Source: Casuarius casuarius (taxonomy: Eukaryota > Chordata > Aves > Casuariiformes > Casuariidae). Taken from it: a DNA stretch of 64,000 nt. The first letter of the stretch is position 1, and each line of letters opens with the position of its first letter. The DNA lies in the NCBI GenBank assembly GCA_003342895.1, contig PTFA01000082.1, forward strand, positions 3,048,197-3,112,196, in the 5' to 3' direction. The translations under genes and the position numbers were made by a program. The notes under the pieces were generated by a model, which was given only the letters and a program-made list of their open reading frames with translations, was not told where the DNA came from and ran no database searches. This document shows, one piece after another, positions 1 to 11,650 of the stretch.

Positions 1-3000
1 TTGCTCAGTCTTCCCTCCATAGACAGAACCAAAACATTTCAATTATGCTGTAGATTTTCGCTAGAGTTTTGGAGTTTAAAGGTTGTATCACAATTTGAAA
101 ACGTGGTTCAGTCTCCTCTGCAGGAAGCCAAATTAGACAAGCACACAAGTCTCTTGGCCTTCATCATCTATGAATCACCCGTAAGTGATAGGATGATACT
201 ATATTTTAGCCGCAGGGGAGCATGACGTGCCCTTTGTACAATAANCTGGACTGATACCCCACAAAGCAGCCAAAGTCACGTTCACCCTATATGCACACAG
301 GGAGCCATAAAGTCCACAGGGACTATTCACATGCTGAAAGCTGGACATTTGCCTAAGAACCATGCTGCATTAGGACCTGGAGCCATAATACTATAATGAG
401 CTTTTACGTATCCATCTTCCATGCATCATACAACTGCCAAAATACATACGCTTTCCACAAATGGATGCAGCACACATTTTATATTAAGATATGACTAGGC
501 TGCCGGATTTAGCAATTCTTTTTGTTCCTTCTATTCATATTTTTTCATATGATGCCTTCCCATTTGATCTCTAGATGCTGTTCTTCCTTTGTAAACCTAC
601 ATTTCATTGTTCATTACCCTCTTTCCCCCCAAAAGCCAATAAAAAACCCAAAAACTATAGTCTGTCTACCATCCTGCCCCAGGAAAAACCTCATAGAAAG
701 GCAGAAACCGCATAGATCCTGACAGAGCAGACTTTCTCCAAAAAGGGCTTTTGAAGAAAGTCAGAATTACAAGCAGTTTTTAGTCAAAATTCATGTACAT
801 GCTTTTTCTTTGTCCAGTTTTATCTTTTAACAAAGGAAGATAAATGCAGCTTCACTTTTTTTCTTTTTTTTTTTTTTAATTAGTAACTCTACTTCTATCC
901 CCACCCCGTAACTAGATCTGGGGCAGATCCTGCGTCAATATTAGCAGGAGCCAGGGTGGGTAGGGAGGGAAGTGACAGTGCCACAGGGGAGCGCATCGCG
1001 ACAGGGTCTCCCTCACCTGGCCAGTGCTAACAAGGGAAACAAGGGTCTCCTTCCACCTCTGCGCCTGCTAGGGGAAAAATCTTTGCCTGAGCAAACCCTT
1101 ATCTCTAGTCAGCCTTTCAGTAAAACCAGGAAATTATCATGCATTGTGAAACAACAAGCACTGTGCCTTTACCATTGCTAACATAACCACCTAAGCAATA
1201 GGAACTTTCTAATCCTCCATCTACAAGTGGTTATTTTACTATGAACACAAGCATCATCAATCACAAACCATGAATCTTGGTCTTAATTCTGCTCCACAGC
1301 AGTACCAGCCTCCCCCTGCTCCAATTACCGATTGCTCTTGCACACCTGCCTTTGCTGAAACGGCTAAATACTGGAGCCGATATCTACCACCGCCTGTGGC
1401 TGGTGGAGGGAAGGAAAAGGAGGTAGTGAAGAGAGTGCAGAAGGGCAAGCTTTATATGTACTAATTAAGTGCACGGGCATTGTAGGAACGGTGAGGGATA
1501 GACATGTGGGTGGAAGGTATGCGTTGCCTTCATTTTCCAGATTCTTCCTTTTCTTTGGTTTTGTGTCAGCAATGCTCCATGTACATCAGCTTTTGATTTC
1601 TATGCTTTTGTGGCTTAGGACCATTAGGGTTGCTGTATACACACAAGCATACAGCATAGCTGTTTCACAACAAAGATTTTTGTGCATTAATACTGCAGAG
1701 GGTATGCCATCAACAAGTGTTACTGAAGACAAAAACTCCAGAAGCAAATTGCTACAAAGAAATGCTATTTAAAAAAAAAATAAGAATGGGAACATGAGGA
1801 GAAAGGGAGTACCAAATTCTGAACAACTTGCAGATACTTATTAAACAAAAGCACTGATCAGATGTACTTGTTCAAACTATTTTCTAACTTCGTAGGCTTC
1901 AGTGGAGGAGTCAGGATGAAAGTATGTGCTCTTTAAATGTATCATCTGTTCACCATGATCATGTAGGTGGGCAAGTTACCTTTAAAACTATGAATTAGAA
2001 ATATAAAACCTGAAGTTTTGGGATTCAGCTAACTCCAGATTACTTTGTCTACACTAATCTCATCTTCTTATAAAGAGTCATTAGAAATGGGAAGGTTCAT
2101 TTTGTAGAAATCCAGAAAATGTAGATATGATTCTAAAAATCATGAAGTTTAAATAATTCAGACTGTCTGCAAAACAGGGCTGATTTTGCACGAGTTAACT
2201 TTTGTGGGATGTCAGTTCTTGGAGTAGACAGAAATGACCAGAACCACATGAGGGAAAAAAAAAAAAAAGAAAGAAAAAAAGAAAAGTTATCTCTTCTCAT
2301 TTATCTTTATGCTGAGGGACACTGGACATATTGGATTCTGCTCCATTCTTCTTTTATTCAGGTTTGGTCTTGTTTCCTTAGCCCTGAGAAACCTGACTGA
2401 AGCTCACTGGGGCAGTAATCAGATGAACAAAGTGGCATTTTAAGGATTGTCGGTCTAAATTTTTATTTTTCCGAAAGGGCTCTCTTGCGGAAGGAAGACC
2501 ATAGCAAACTTAATGGCTCGGGCTACATAGTCTGAGATTTGGATTTCTTTTTATTTCATTTCCACATTGCATGTGACAATGAAAGGTTGTGACACTCTAA
2601 GTGGTTCCAGACTCCATCAGGCTGTCCACAATGAATTAAAAAACAATAAAATCCAGATGCTTTCTCAAGTAAACACTTCCTTTCTCAGCAAAGTGAACCA
2701 AATGCAAAGGATACTGCTCAGTCTTTTCCTAGCATGTTTATTTTATATAGAGGTATCTTATACTTCACTGGCACTTAAGTGTTCTCCTTCCAACACAGTA
2801 AAGCCTCTGGCACTCTTTGCTTCTATTTTTGTTGTTGAAAGCCAAATTCTTGAGAAAACATCTCACTTGTATGAATGACTTGAATTTGCTTGTAGCTATT
2901 TAACAAAGTCTACATCTAAAATAACACTGACAAGTTAAATAGGCCCCTAGAATACATTTTGCAACGAGCTTGAGTAAAATAAAAATACTGGTTAAAAAAA

Positions 3001-4560
3001 AAGAAGTAACTCAACTTTTGAAGTATAGGATTTTTGTCCCAAACAAGGAACATGAAACTGATTGCCAGTAAAAAAGAAACTAATCTACTTTTTATTAGCC
3101 AGGCTGAGAGGTAAGAAAGCAAAATGAATAAAACCACAGAAACTACAAAGAAAATTCATTGTGTTAAACCATTTGTTTTAATCTTTTAAAAGTCCTCGTC
3201 TGTGCTATAAATAATGTTAAAGAAGCATAAATATTAACCCTAAGTGAAAATGTGGTTTTGAGAAACACTTCAAACAAGAGACTTCAATTGGAATGCATTG
3301 CAATTTCCTTAGTAAAAATAAGTCAAAAATAAAAACAAAAGAGACACCCCCAACCCTTGGCCTGGAGACAAGAACAGTATATCACACCTGGGCTTACCTG
3401 AACAAGAATATATATATATATTAAAAAAAAAAACAAAACCCTCTTTCCAAACTACAATTCTTGCTGAAAGGGCTGTACAAGGAATACGTTGATCCAGAAG
3501 TTGCTTTAAGAGATTAAGCAATTCTGTACCTACTCATCCTCCGATACAGGAACGTATTTCGGAGCTTAAAGGACAGCCAGGAAGTGCTTTGCTTTTTTGC
3601 TTTAGGTTTTTCAGCTAATATGTATCATCTGCCCCGGGAAAATAAAAAGCAACACCAAATCTTATCCTTGATCTTGTCATCATGAAAGCCAACGAGAGAT
3701 TTCAGTATAAAAATCACAAGAAGGATCCAACTGTATTTAATACACAGCACGCACTCTGACAACAGTCAGGGTGATCCAGCCATCTAAGCAGAATGTTCCT
3801 TTTTAGAGGACTTTTTTCCCTTTGAGGAAAAAGCCCAACACACAAAAATTTTAAGAGATACAGGAAAATATGAAAAACAGCAGTAACAAACAAGTGGAAT
3901 GAGGTAATCCTTGGTGAAAACTGAAATTGTGACTGTAGTCATTGCTCCATGCTTTTTGACATTATGAGAGCTGAAAATATTTTTGCCTGCTAAAACCTGA
4001 CATCACGACCCCCGTTTTTTTTCTGTTACAGTTGCCACTGCTATCAGTAAGAGCAGCTCACTTTCCTACAGCCCATTCACTTCCCGTAGCCTCGGGCAGT
4101 ACNGAGACAGATTCTCTTCTCCCTTCTCTTCCTGCAAAGCCAGAGCAACAGCACTGAAATCAGGAGAAGTCTTGTGGATATATCAGTCACAGAATAAACA
4201 GGTACCAGTCGAATGCTGGACTGCCCACTTTGATTTTAGAATGAGGAGATTTTAAAAGTACTTCATTTTGGCTATTAGACAGTCTCAGCTCTGAGAGAAG
4301 GGTTTGTAAGTCTTGCAAACTGTTGAAAATACGGCCTTTTAAGTTATCGCACGTTCTGAGAAAGTGATTTGGAAAGCTTTAAAAAAAATCCTTGAAAGGA
4401 AAAAGGGAGTGAAACATTCTTTAAAGACGGCACGGATAGAAAGAATATAAATTTCTTCTGACCAGGCCACACCACAAAGATTTATTTGATAAAAGCAACA
4501 TGTTGATTTATTCCATTCCTTTCCCCTGCTGCCCAAGCTGTGAAATACAGGCAGATGATG
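1..4560. other. non-coding AT-rich stretch, no gene seen
   Basis: I see no supported gene here. Open frames are at most about 100 codons and have the serine, leucine and phenylalanine-rich composition of chance frames in AT-rich DNA. Simple tracts include a T-run near 856-877, an A-rich run near 2255-2286 and a short TA run near 3409-3420. No interspersed repeat was recognised with confidence. It is best read as intergenic or intronic vertebrate DNA. Confidence 0.6.
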
Positions 4561-4569
4561 CAATCCCTC

Positions 4570-4830
4570 CAAGAGGGAGAAGGGAAGCGGCGGCGCGGGN
4601 GAAAAAGCGAGCAAGCAAGCAAGCGACTATTTCACAGCATAGCATATTGCTGGCATGTCCAAAGTTACGTAAGCTGTTCCTGAAGGGNCTGCAGGAGCTT
4701 CCGAGTTCACTGCACTGCAGGCAAAATTGAAACCAGGGTGTTCCAGCCCCTGCCGGCTCCGGAGCGCTCGGAGCCTGCCGCAGCAAAGCTCCCAAGGCTG
4801 CAGCTGAAGTAGGAAAAGCATTGGGAACAG
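4570..4830. promoter_or_regulatory. small CpG-richer patch, possible regulatory element
   Basis: This short stretch holds more than ten CpG dinucleotides, including a GGCGGCGCGGG run near 4590 and a cluster near 4760, while its flanks have almost none. It also has a short tandem AAGC run at about 4611-4625. A small CpG-rich patch in otherwise CpG-poor vertebrate DNA can be a promoter, an enhancer or merely a GC-rich fluctuation. No exon with a clear start could be tied to it. A 129-codon minus-strand frame (4508-4897) crosses it, but it is rich in alanine, serine and leucine, contains ambiguous bases and resembles nothing I know. Confidence 0.2.
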
Positions 4831-5270
4831 ACAGTCTTAAAAACCAAACAAAGCTGTCATCGCCACTCATGTTTATTAAAAGCGGAATCAAAACCAACCC
4901 TGGTGATTTTTCCTAACTCGAGATTAGCAGAAAGTCTTTCGTTCTGATGTCTGAACTCAAACACACTTTCCCTTTGCAAGCAAAGCAAAACAAAAGCAGA
5001 GACTGGAATCAGAGTCTCTTCTAAATGTGTTTGCGATCCTTACCAATTGCTGCACAATATGTTTTCAAGACTAAACCACTAAAATCTACTTGAACTCAAG
5101 ATTATTCTTGCTATAAGTGACATAATTATACAGTGTTAATTTACACAAGAAATAACATAACATTAGATTCACATAAAACTAGAGCATTAGATGATTTTAC
5201 AATACGACAGGTTCAATTTTCAGTGTAAGAAACGATTTTAACATCATTTATGTATCTGTTATCTACCTAT

Positions 5271-5335
5271 GGGCTAGATCAAATTCCCCCTGAAGTCTGG
5301 AAAGGCTTGCTTTATTTCAGTGTGGCTTTGAATTA
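5271..5335. repeat. degenerate self-complementary sauropsid repeat (gatccaaagccc type)
   Basis: The stretch reads gggctagatcaaattccccc, then tgaagtctggaaaggct, then ttcagtgtggctttgaatta. This matches, with mutations, a short interspersed repeat common in turtle, crocodilian and bird genomes. That repeat has the form of a 'ggcctgatccaaagccc' arm, a 'tgaagtcaatggaaagact' middle and a complementary 'cttcaatgggctttggatc' arm. The two arms are mutually complementary, so orientation is undefined. I know it by sequence pattern only and give no family name. Confidence 0.55.
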
Positions 5336-5771
5336 AACAATATCTAGGGTATTGCTAAATTCCCCCACTTCTCCCATTCTCATTTGCTCATGATAGTTAG
5401 CCTTTTGCACAAAACCACTAGATTCTTGTTCAGAAGAAACAGCACAAAACACTCATGTTTCATTTATGCAAATTAAAATAAAGGTATGTTAGCTTTTTGA
5501 TCATGAGGGGTTTACCTAAAATGTACAACAGTTGACTCCTTCAGATTCAAAGACCAGAAGGTATACAGAAAAAAAAGAGATCAGCCTATGTTTTTTAAAA
5601 ATTTCATGCAGTTCTCTATAATACACAATTAAGATCCAGATCATTCAACTATTTCCAATTGCAAGATAAGTACATTCGTTTTAAAGCTACAGTGTCTTCC
5701 TAGATTTCTTGCTTGTCACAGCCAACAAGCCACAGGCAATTATACACAAGGGCAGCACATAATGAAAAAAA

Positions 5772-5972
5772 TCAAGCAGTGGTTATACACTGAAGAACAT
5801 TAACCTCTGAACGTTTATATCTTGGATATAAATTATGCCATCTCTCAAAGAAATCCCAAAGTTCTGTATACTCAGGAATCATCCCACTTGGTGGAGACCT
5901 GATATCTATCAAACAATGGCGAGAAGCACGGCACAGCAGCCTACGGCAGGAAGCGAAGACTATCTTGGTCAG
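5772..5972 (-). CDS. possible terminal coding exon, unknown protein
   Basis: On the minus strand a strong splice acceptor (a pyrimidine tract of about 20 bases ending ctatttcag) is followed directly by 66 open codons and a TGA stop. The predicted peptide begins LTKIVFASCRRLL. Its second half, PEYTELWDFFERWHNLYPRY, is rich in aromatic and charged residues, unlike the serine/leucine-rich chance frames nearby. An alternative end is a weak donor (AG followed by GTTAAT) about 30 bases before the stop, which would make it an internal exon. I do not recognise the protein and found no partner exon, so a chance open frame or a lncRNA exon is quite possible. A TTTATT on the plus strand near 5312 would be an AATAAA polyadenylation signal on this strand. 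Confidence 0.25.
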   Translation of the reverse strand: MTKIVFASCRRLLCRASRHCLIDIRSPPSGMIPEYTELWDFFERWHNLYPRYKRSEVNVLQCITTA

Positions 5973-5984
5973 CTGAAATAGCAA

Positions 5985-8900
5985 AGGAAAACAAGGTAGT
6001 GGGAGTGCAACTGCTCAGTGACGTTCTTGCCTTTGGAATTTCATGCCAAAAGATCATGACNAAACACATTGGTATGCCTTAGGTTGTCTGAAAATACAGC
6101 TTAATGCCAGCCGTGGACAAACACTTTTTTTTTTAGCATGCATCTTCAGACAAAGAAGTCAGCCCAGATCTCTCAAAGGTCAGACCAGTGGAGAAGGTGA
6201 CCCAGGAGAGCAATGTTACAGACGTGCAGTTGTTCACTAACCAGTGACTCCTTCATTCCCTCCCAAGTTTTCCCATTGTAATTGCTTCTTTAAAATATTT
6301 ATACAATACGGCAAGAAGCTTGTGTGGATGAAAGACCAGCTGAAGTCATCAGATCGAATTTTGCTGAACACATGAACATGCTGGGCTTCAGTTCTGCCCT
6401 TTGAACAGAGCTAATGGCCACCATCCATGCATTCTGACTTGCAGGTATGCCAGCCCAAATAAACCTCGTTAGAAGAACATTGCGCTGTACGCTTTTCAAG
6501 TGAAATCAGGTCAACAAACAAAATAAATAATAGTTCCTTGAGAGAAAGCATGATTCTGGCTGGAGGGTGGGATTGCAAATGCTCTACCTATGCTTGATCT
6601 GGACTCTATGCTACATCAACAGTGCTGCACTACACCTTTTTGGAAATAGTACAGCCAGGAGAGCCAGCACTGCACAGCGGGACCTGAAAGCCTATGCCTA
6701 CACTTGAAATACTTCTCAGCTCTGGAAAGACCATCTCTGCCGAATCCATCTCCAGACACCAGATAAACACTGTAAATCCCTTACCACCACCCTGTGTTAG
6801 AAGCATTGATCATATCATCACCAAAGCAATTCCAAGTCTCTGGCACTGCAGTTGCAGGCACAACCTTAACCAACCCTGCACCAACCTGTGTTAGACAGTG
6901 CCAGGAACAAAATGGCTGTTGTTGGTGCACCACCTGACTTGCAAGTGAGAAGGAGGATTTTTGCTCCTCTGCAAAATCACAGAGCAGAAGGTACCGTGCG
7001 CTTGGCCTCAGCCTCTGGCAGTCTGGGCGGCAGTAACACCAGGGCTCTTCAGGGAAAAGGCCCCCAGGAGAACAGAAGTTGGCTGTACTCGTGCTTACCC
7101 TCTTATCACAGCATAACTAAACCACTGCCCGTTACCTCCGCATTTAAGCTAATTGGATCACAGAAAAGTTTACTTTTCTGATGGTGAGCAAACATCTCCG
7201 TGATGGGCCGTATCACATCCTTCAAAATGAACACTGCTACAGGTCTGAGTATTTCAGGTTCTCCCAACAGCCTTGCCAGAAGTTATGTAAATATGTTGCA
7301 CAAACGAAAAGATTCGCATTGTTTCCCAGCTTATGTACAGACCTTTCCTGTGGCTCCATCAAGGAAAAACCAACTCTGGTTTTAAGGATTCCTGAATACC
7401 AGCTTCAGCCCAGACACCTCCAGCTGGTTACTTCAGGTTGGAATACGCTGCAGTCTCAGAGTCGAATTTGGGGTCTTTACTGTCTACATCCTATCACTGA
7501 TGTCCACTGGTGTCCTCAGGGAGCTACATACATCCGGTAGGACTAGATTTCTGTCTCTGAGCTTGTTTAAACGCCCTTGAATAAGTTTAACAACTGTGTA
7601 TGACATGATTTACACACAGACAAGAACAGACAAGATGGCAGAATAGACATTGAACCTTTCTCCCAGAATCTCTCCTGTCTTTTATTTCCAGCAGACCATC
7701 AGTACTGCAAATAAAGCGACTAGTGATTGCACTGCTGCCAATGTGCTGCTGGTGAGCAGCCAGGTAAATAGAAAATTGCTCCACGTGTCCTGCCCTTCCC
7801 CAACTCCTTACATCTCTCTAAAATAGGAGATGTAGTAGGCTGTTTCTCTTCTATTACAGGAAACACAGGCTGAGGCCCGTAATGAATGTAAAGGAAAAAA
7901 AAAGAATTCAAAACAAAAAAAATGGAAAAGAAAATTCAAGTGGTTGAAACAAAAGAATTACTTGATCTTACACGCCAAGCCATGGGGGAGAGAGTTTAGG
8001 AACTTCGATTTAGAAACATTTCTGCTGTCTGTTTTCAGAGCTGCTGCTCTCAAAGGCAGAATATTTAGACTAAAATGAGAGCCTCAGAGGCCTGCAGAAC
8101 TTGAGCCCATGCATTTCTCCCTGATTTGGAGACTCCTCAGTCTCAGATAATCTCAAGTCTTATTTAAAAAAAATAAAATAATCCAACACTTTATTTTGCA
8201 ACAATAGCTTTAGAAAAGTACACTGATCAGTGGCATCGAACACTGTGGCTGTGAGCCCCAGTCTGTGAAGGTCTCAGAGTTTGGAAGTCGCTTGGATAGA
8301 TTAGATTGGATAGATTGTCCTGTTAAAAAAGGACAAAATGCTATTATTGCCATTACACTTGTTGCTAGTGAATTCCAAACCAATGTCTGCACAGCTGAGA
8401 AAAACAGCTTAATGCCAAGGATTTATGCAACAGGTGTAAACAGCAAAGGAAATACTCTGGCAAACCTACATACTCAGCCCAAAACCCATCACCAAGACAA
8501 TAAAAACAAAGAAAATAACTAGAAAAAAAATCCACTAATTCCACAAACACAGTGACCGAAACATTAAACAAATATGCCAAATTACTTTGTGAATGGTTCA
8601 CTCCTGCACAGTGTCAGTTTTGTGACCATAGGTCTGGTTAGGATCACCACTGTGAAAAATAAAACTTCTGAGATAGGCCACACAGTTTCTTTGAACTATA
8701 AATTATCTTGAGCCTAGTTTGAACAGCAGCAAAGCATATACAGAATTCAGCAGTGAAATTTCAGCCTCTCTAAAGTCAATGGCAAAAAGCTCATTCGTGT
8801 CAGCACAATCAGATTATTTTCCCCGACCTTATGTTGATGCTTGTTACAAGGTTTAAAAATCCCAATCTTGGATAAACCAAGTGAAATGGCAACAAATGCA

Positions 8901-11554
8901 TCAACAATATACGGAACTTCCTCTGCTTGGGAAGACTGTCCTTTAGAAAGTATGATATTTGTAAGGTCAAACCACACTGTACTCTGTTCCCAGCACTGAT
9001 TTTGAACAAGTTGTTTCACTTTTTTTTGTTTCAGTGATCACATCTGGAATAAGGGGACAAAACCACACACCCCCTTCCTTTTTTTAAAGCTCATCCAGAC
9101 TGAACAGAGAGGAAAAGGTATATACAGAGCTATAATACAATATTGTTAAGTGTTGACAATGAGTTTAATACGAGCCGTGAAACTTTTCCACTTCCACAGA
9201 AATCTTTTTCTTTCCTTTTGTTTTACAGCCTGCTGAAACCGTGATAGTCCACATCTGGTTAGTGTCTGGTTCAAGACAGACACCAAACAGAAAGCCTGTG
9301 TTTGGGATTAAAGAGGCCAGCACTCACTGCACAAGGCAGAAGAGCCATTTAACACTTTTCTCCTCAACTCCAGAGGGAGGAAAATGCATGCCGTAATTTT
9401 AGTGCCATCTTATGCTGCTTTCTGACTCTCCAACATGCAGTTTGAATTTACTTTCTTGTAATTGTGAATTGACTCTCTTCTTCTGTCTAAAGAGAGACTG
9501 TATTTAAAAATAAATACATAATAAAGATTAAGCTATTTCAAATGCTTTCATCGACTACCATATAACTTGCATAAAGGGAAAGCATAAAATGACTTATTCA
9601 CTGATAGCCTTACCATACACAGTGGTCCAAAAGACCACTCAGTGTGAATATCTAGACACAGTAGGAAAACCAAAGCAGTAATATCTACAGAGGATACCAG
9701 CAAACAATGGAAATAACCATAGAAGAGGCTTACTAGCATAAACATACCTCTAGTAAGGAAGTTATGAATGCATTAACAGAAAAATATGTAAAGATCAACA
9801 GAGGCTACAAATGAGGACAGAATCTCTCTCATACCATCCATTAAAAAATAGTGAGAAAAGNAGTGTGAAGCAATATTTGTGACATTTCCATTTTTCCTAC
9901 ATTACTAACACAAGCTCTTTAAGCATAGTTATGATAAGTTTACTTATTGCAACAATAGACGAGCAATTACTTAATGCTGTAATGGATTGCATTAAATCTC
10001 TTTGAAACGTGATGAGTCTAACAGCAATCCAGCATGCAGAAAAGGCATTTAAAAAACACACATAATTAGCCTCATTTCTGGAAGAAGGTACTGGAAACAA
10101 AGGCAGCCTCNACCTTAAACATGGGCACAGATCACCACATGAACCCAGGCACATGCTACGCACGTAAAGAAAAAAGACCTTTTGGTGGCTATTATTGTAA
10201 TTATTATTGTAAGAGGAGGACGCATGAGAAAAAAGCAAGCAAGCCAGAGCAACCCCCCCCCAGGAGGAGCTGGGCAGAGGGAGCACACAGCATGACTAAG
10301 CACTGGGCTCCTGCACCCCCACCCCCTCAGCCAGCATTTTGGCTGACAGCTCAATAGAGCCTATTTGGGCTTTTGTCCCATTCCCTCCATTTCCCTCTCC
10401 TCCTCCAAACATACGCGCACACCCCAGTGCGGCAAAACAGGATTTGGCGTATCTTTGCCAACACGCAGGGCAGTGGCAGAGAGATACAACTCTCACCAGC
10501 ATCCGCCTGTCCTCGCTAGCACAGCCTGCTTTGCCTTGAAATTTTGCTTGGCTGCTTGAGTTCAAGGAGGCAGATGATACTGTTTGGTAACTGCAGAAAA
10601 GATGCTCAGCAATGTGAAAAATGAAAATGACAATACATTTAAAACATTTCATAGCCATTATATTTTAGTGATATGTTAATGTTAGAGGGCAGCCTTGGAT
10701 GTCTGAAATGTAGGTCTCACATTAAAAAAAAATAGAGCCACATAACTCCTAATGTGCTTAGAAAAGGAACTCGTTAAGTTATTTTAACATGCCTAATAAA
10801 ACCATTTTCCTCTAGGATATGATTACAAGCACTTGAAGAACACACATCAGGCCTTAAGACAGAGCACCTCTGCAACAAGCCTCCTGCTTTGCAATGGATC
10901 GCATTGCACAGGAGCTGTATTCACAGGTCTCCGCTGTACCTGCCCACTCTGGACCCTGTTAACGTCACCTTGCTCACAAAGAAGTTAGCAGACAATAATA
11001 TGAACTGTAAGAAAAAAAATCCCACAATAAAGGAAGTGCATCAAGAATAATATTCAATATTTTCCCCATGTGGACAAGAACTGGGTCAGCATTTCCCCCA
11101 GAAATATACTTGTCAAAGTTCTGTAACAAATACATAGTTATAAAATGAATTAAGCAATCAAAAGAGACAAGATCTAAACTTTGCTATCTTTGTTCCATTC
11201 TATAATAGAGAAAAGATTCATGGAAGAGATTGATCCTCCTGAATAAAATCCACATCATTTTCTCCTGCATTATTCTTCATCATGACAGACCATAAACAGA
11301 GATTAAATAGAAGCCCAGATAAGTTCAAGGGATGTAGCTTAGGTCTTTCTAATAGGCCCTTCACAATGGTATCTGGACTATTAAAAAGATGCAACACAAA
11401 GAGTATAAAATAAAGTGAGAGACAGAGCCAAAGAAAAGAAGGTACTCAGAATAGCTTAACAGGATAACCACAGGGAAATGGGGATAGGAAGGAAGAGGCA
11501 ACACTAACATTGTGTTTAATTTTGTCTCCTCCCAGTCAGCAAAGCACATAGGGA
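5985..11554. other. non-coding stretch, no gene seen
   Basis: No supported gene. The open frames are short and show no recognisable domains. A short direct repeat of ttggatagatt lies at about 8292-8317. A GC-richer patch lies at about 10240-10540, with a run of eight C at 10254-10261. The rest is AT-rich unique-looking sequence. Confidence 0.55.
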
Positions 11555-11650
11555 CTGATTCATCTCTCCTTTATACCAGTGTAAATGATAAGGGACTCCA
11601 CAGAAGACCATGAAGTTACACCAGTGTAAGTGAGAGAATTTAAAGTGGCT
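11555..11650 (+). repeat. degenerate sauropsid repeat (accagtgtaa type)
   Basis: Two copies of the core accagtgtaa(a/g)tga lie about 45 bases apart, near 11576 and 11621. They are separated by a degraded actcca...tgaagttac spacer and followed by tgagagaattt. This is the arrangement of an old interspersed repeat familiar from turtle, crocodilian and bird genomes ('tacaccagtgtaaatcaggagtaactccattgaagtcaatgg...'). I identify it by pattern only and give no family name. Confidence 0.6.
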
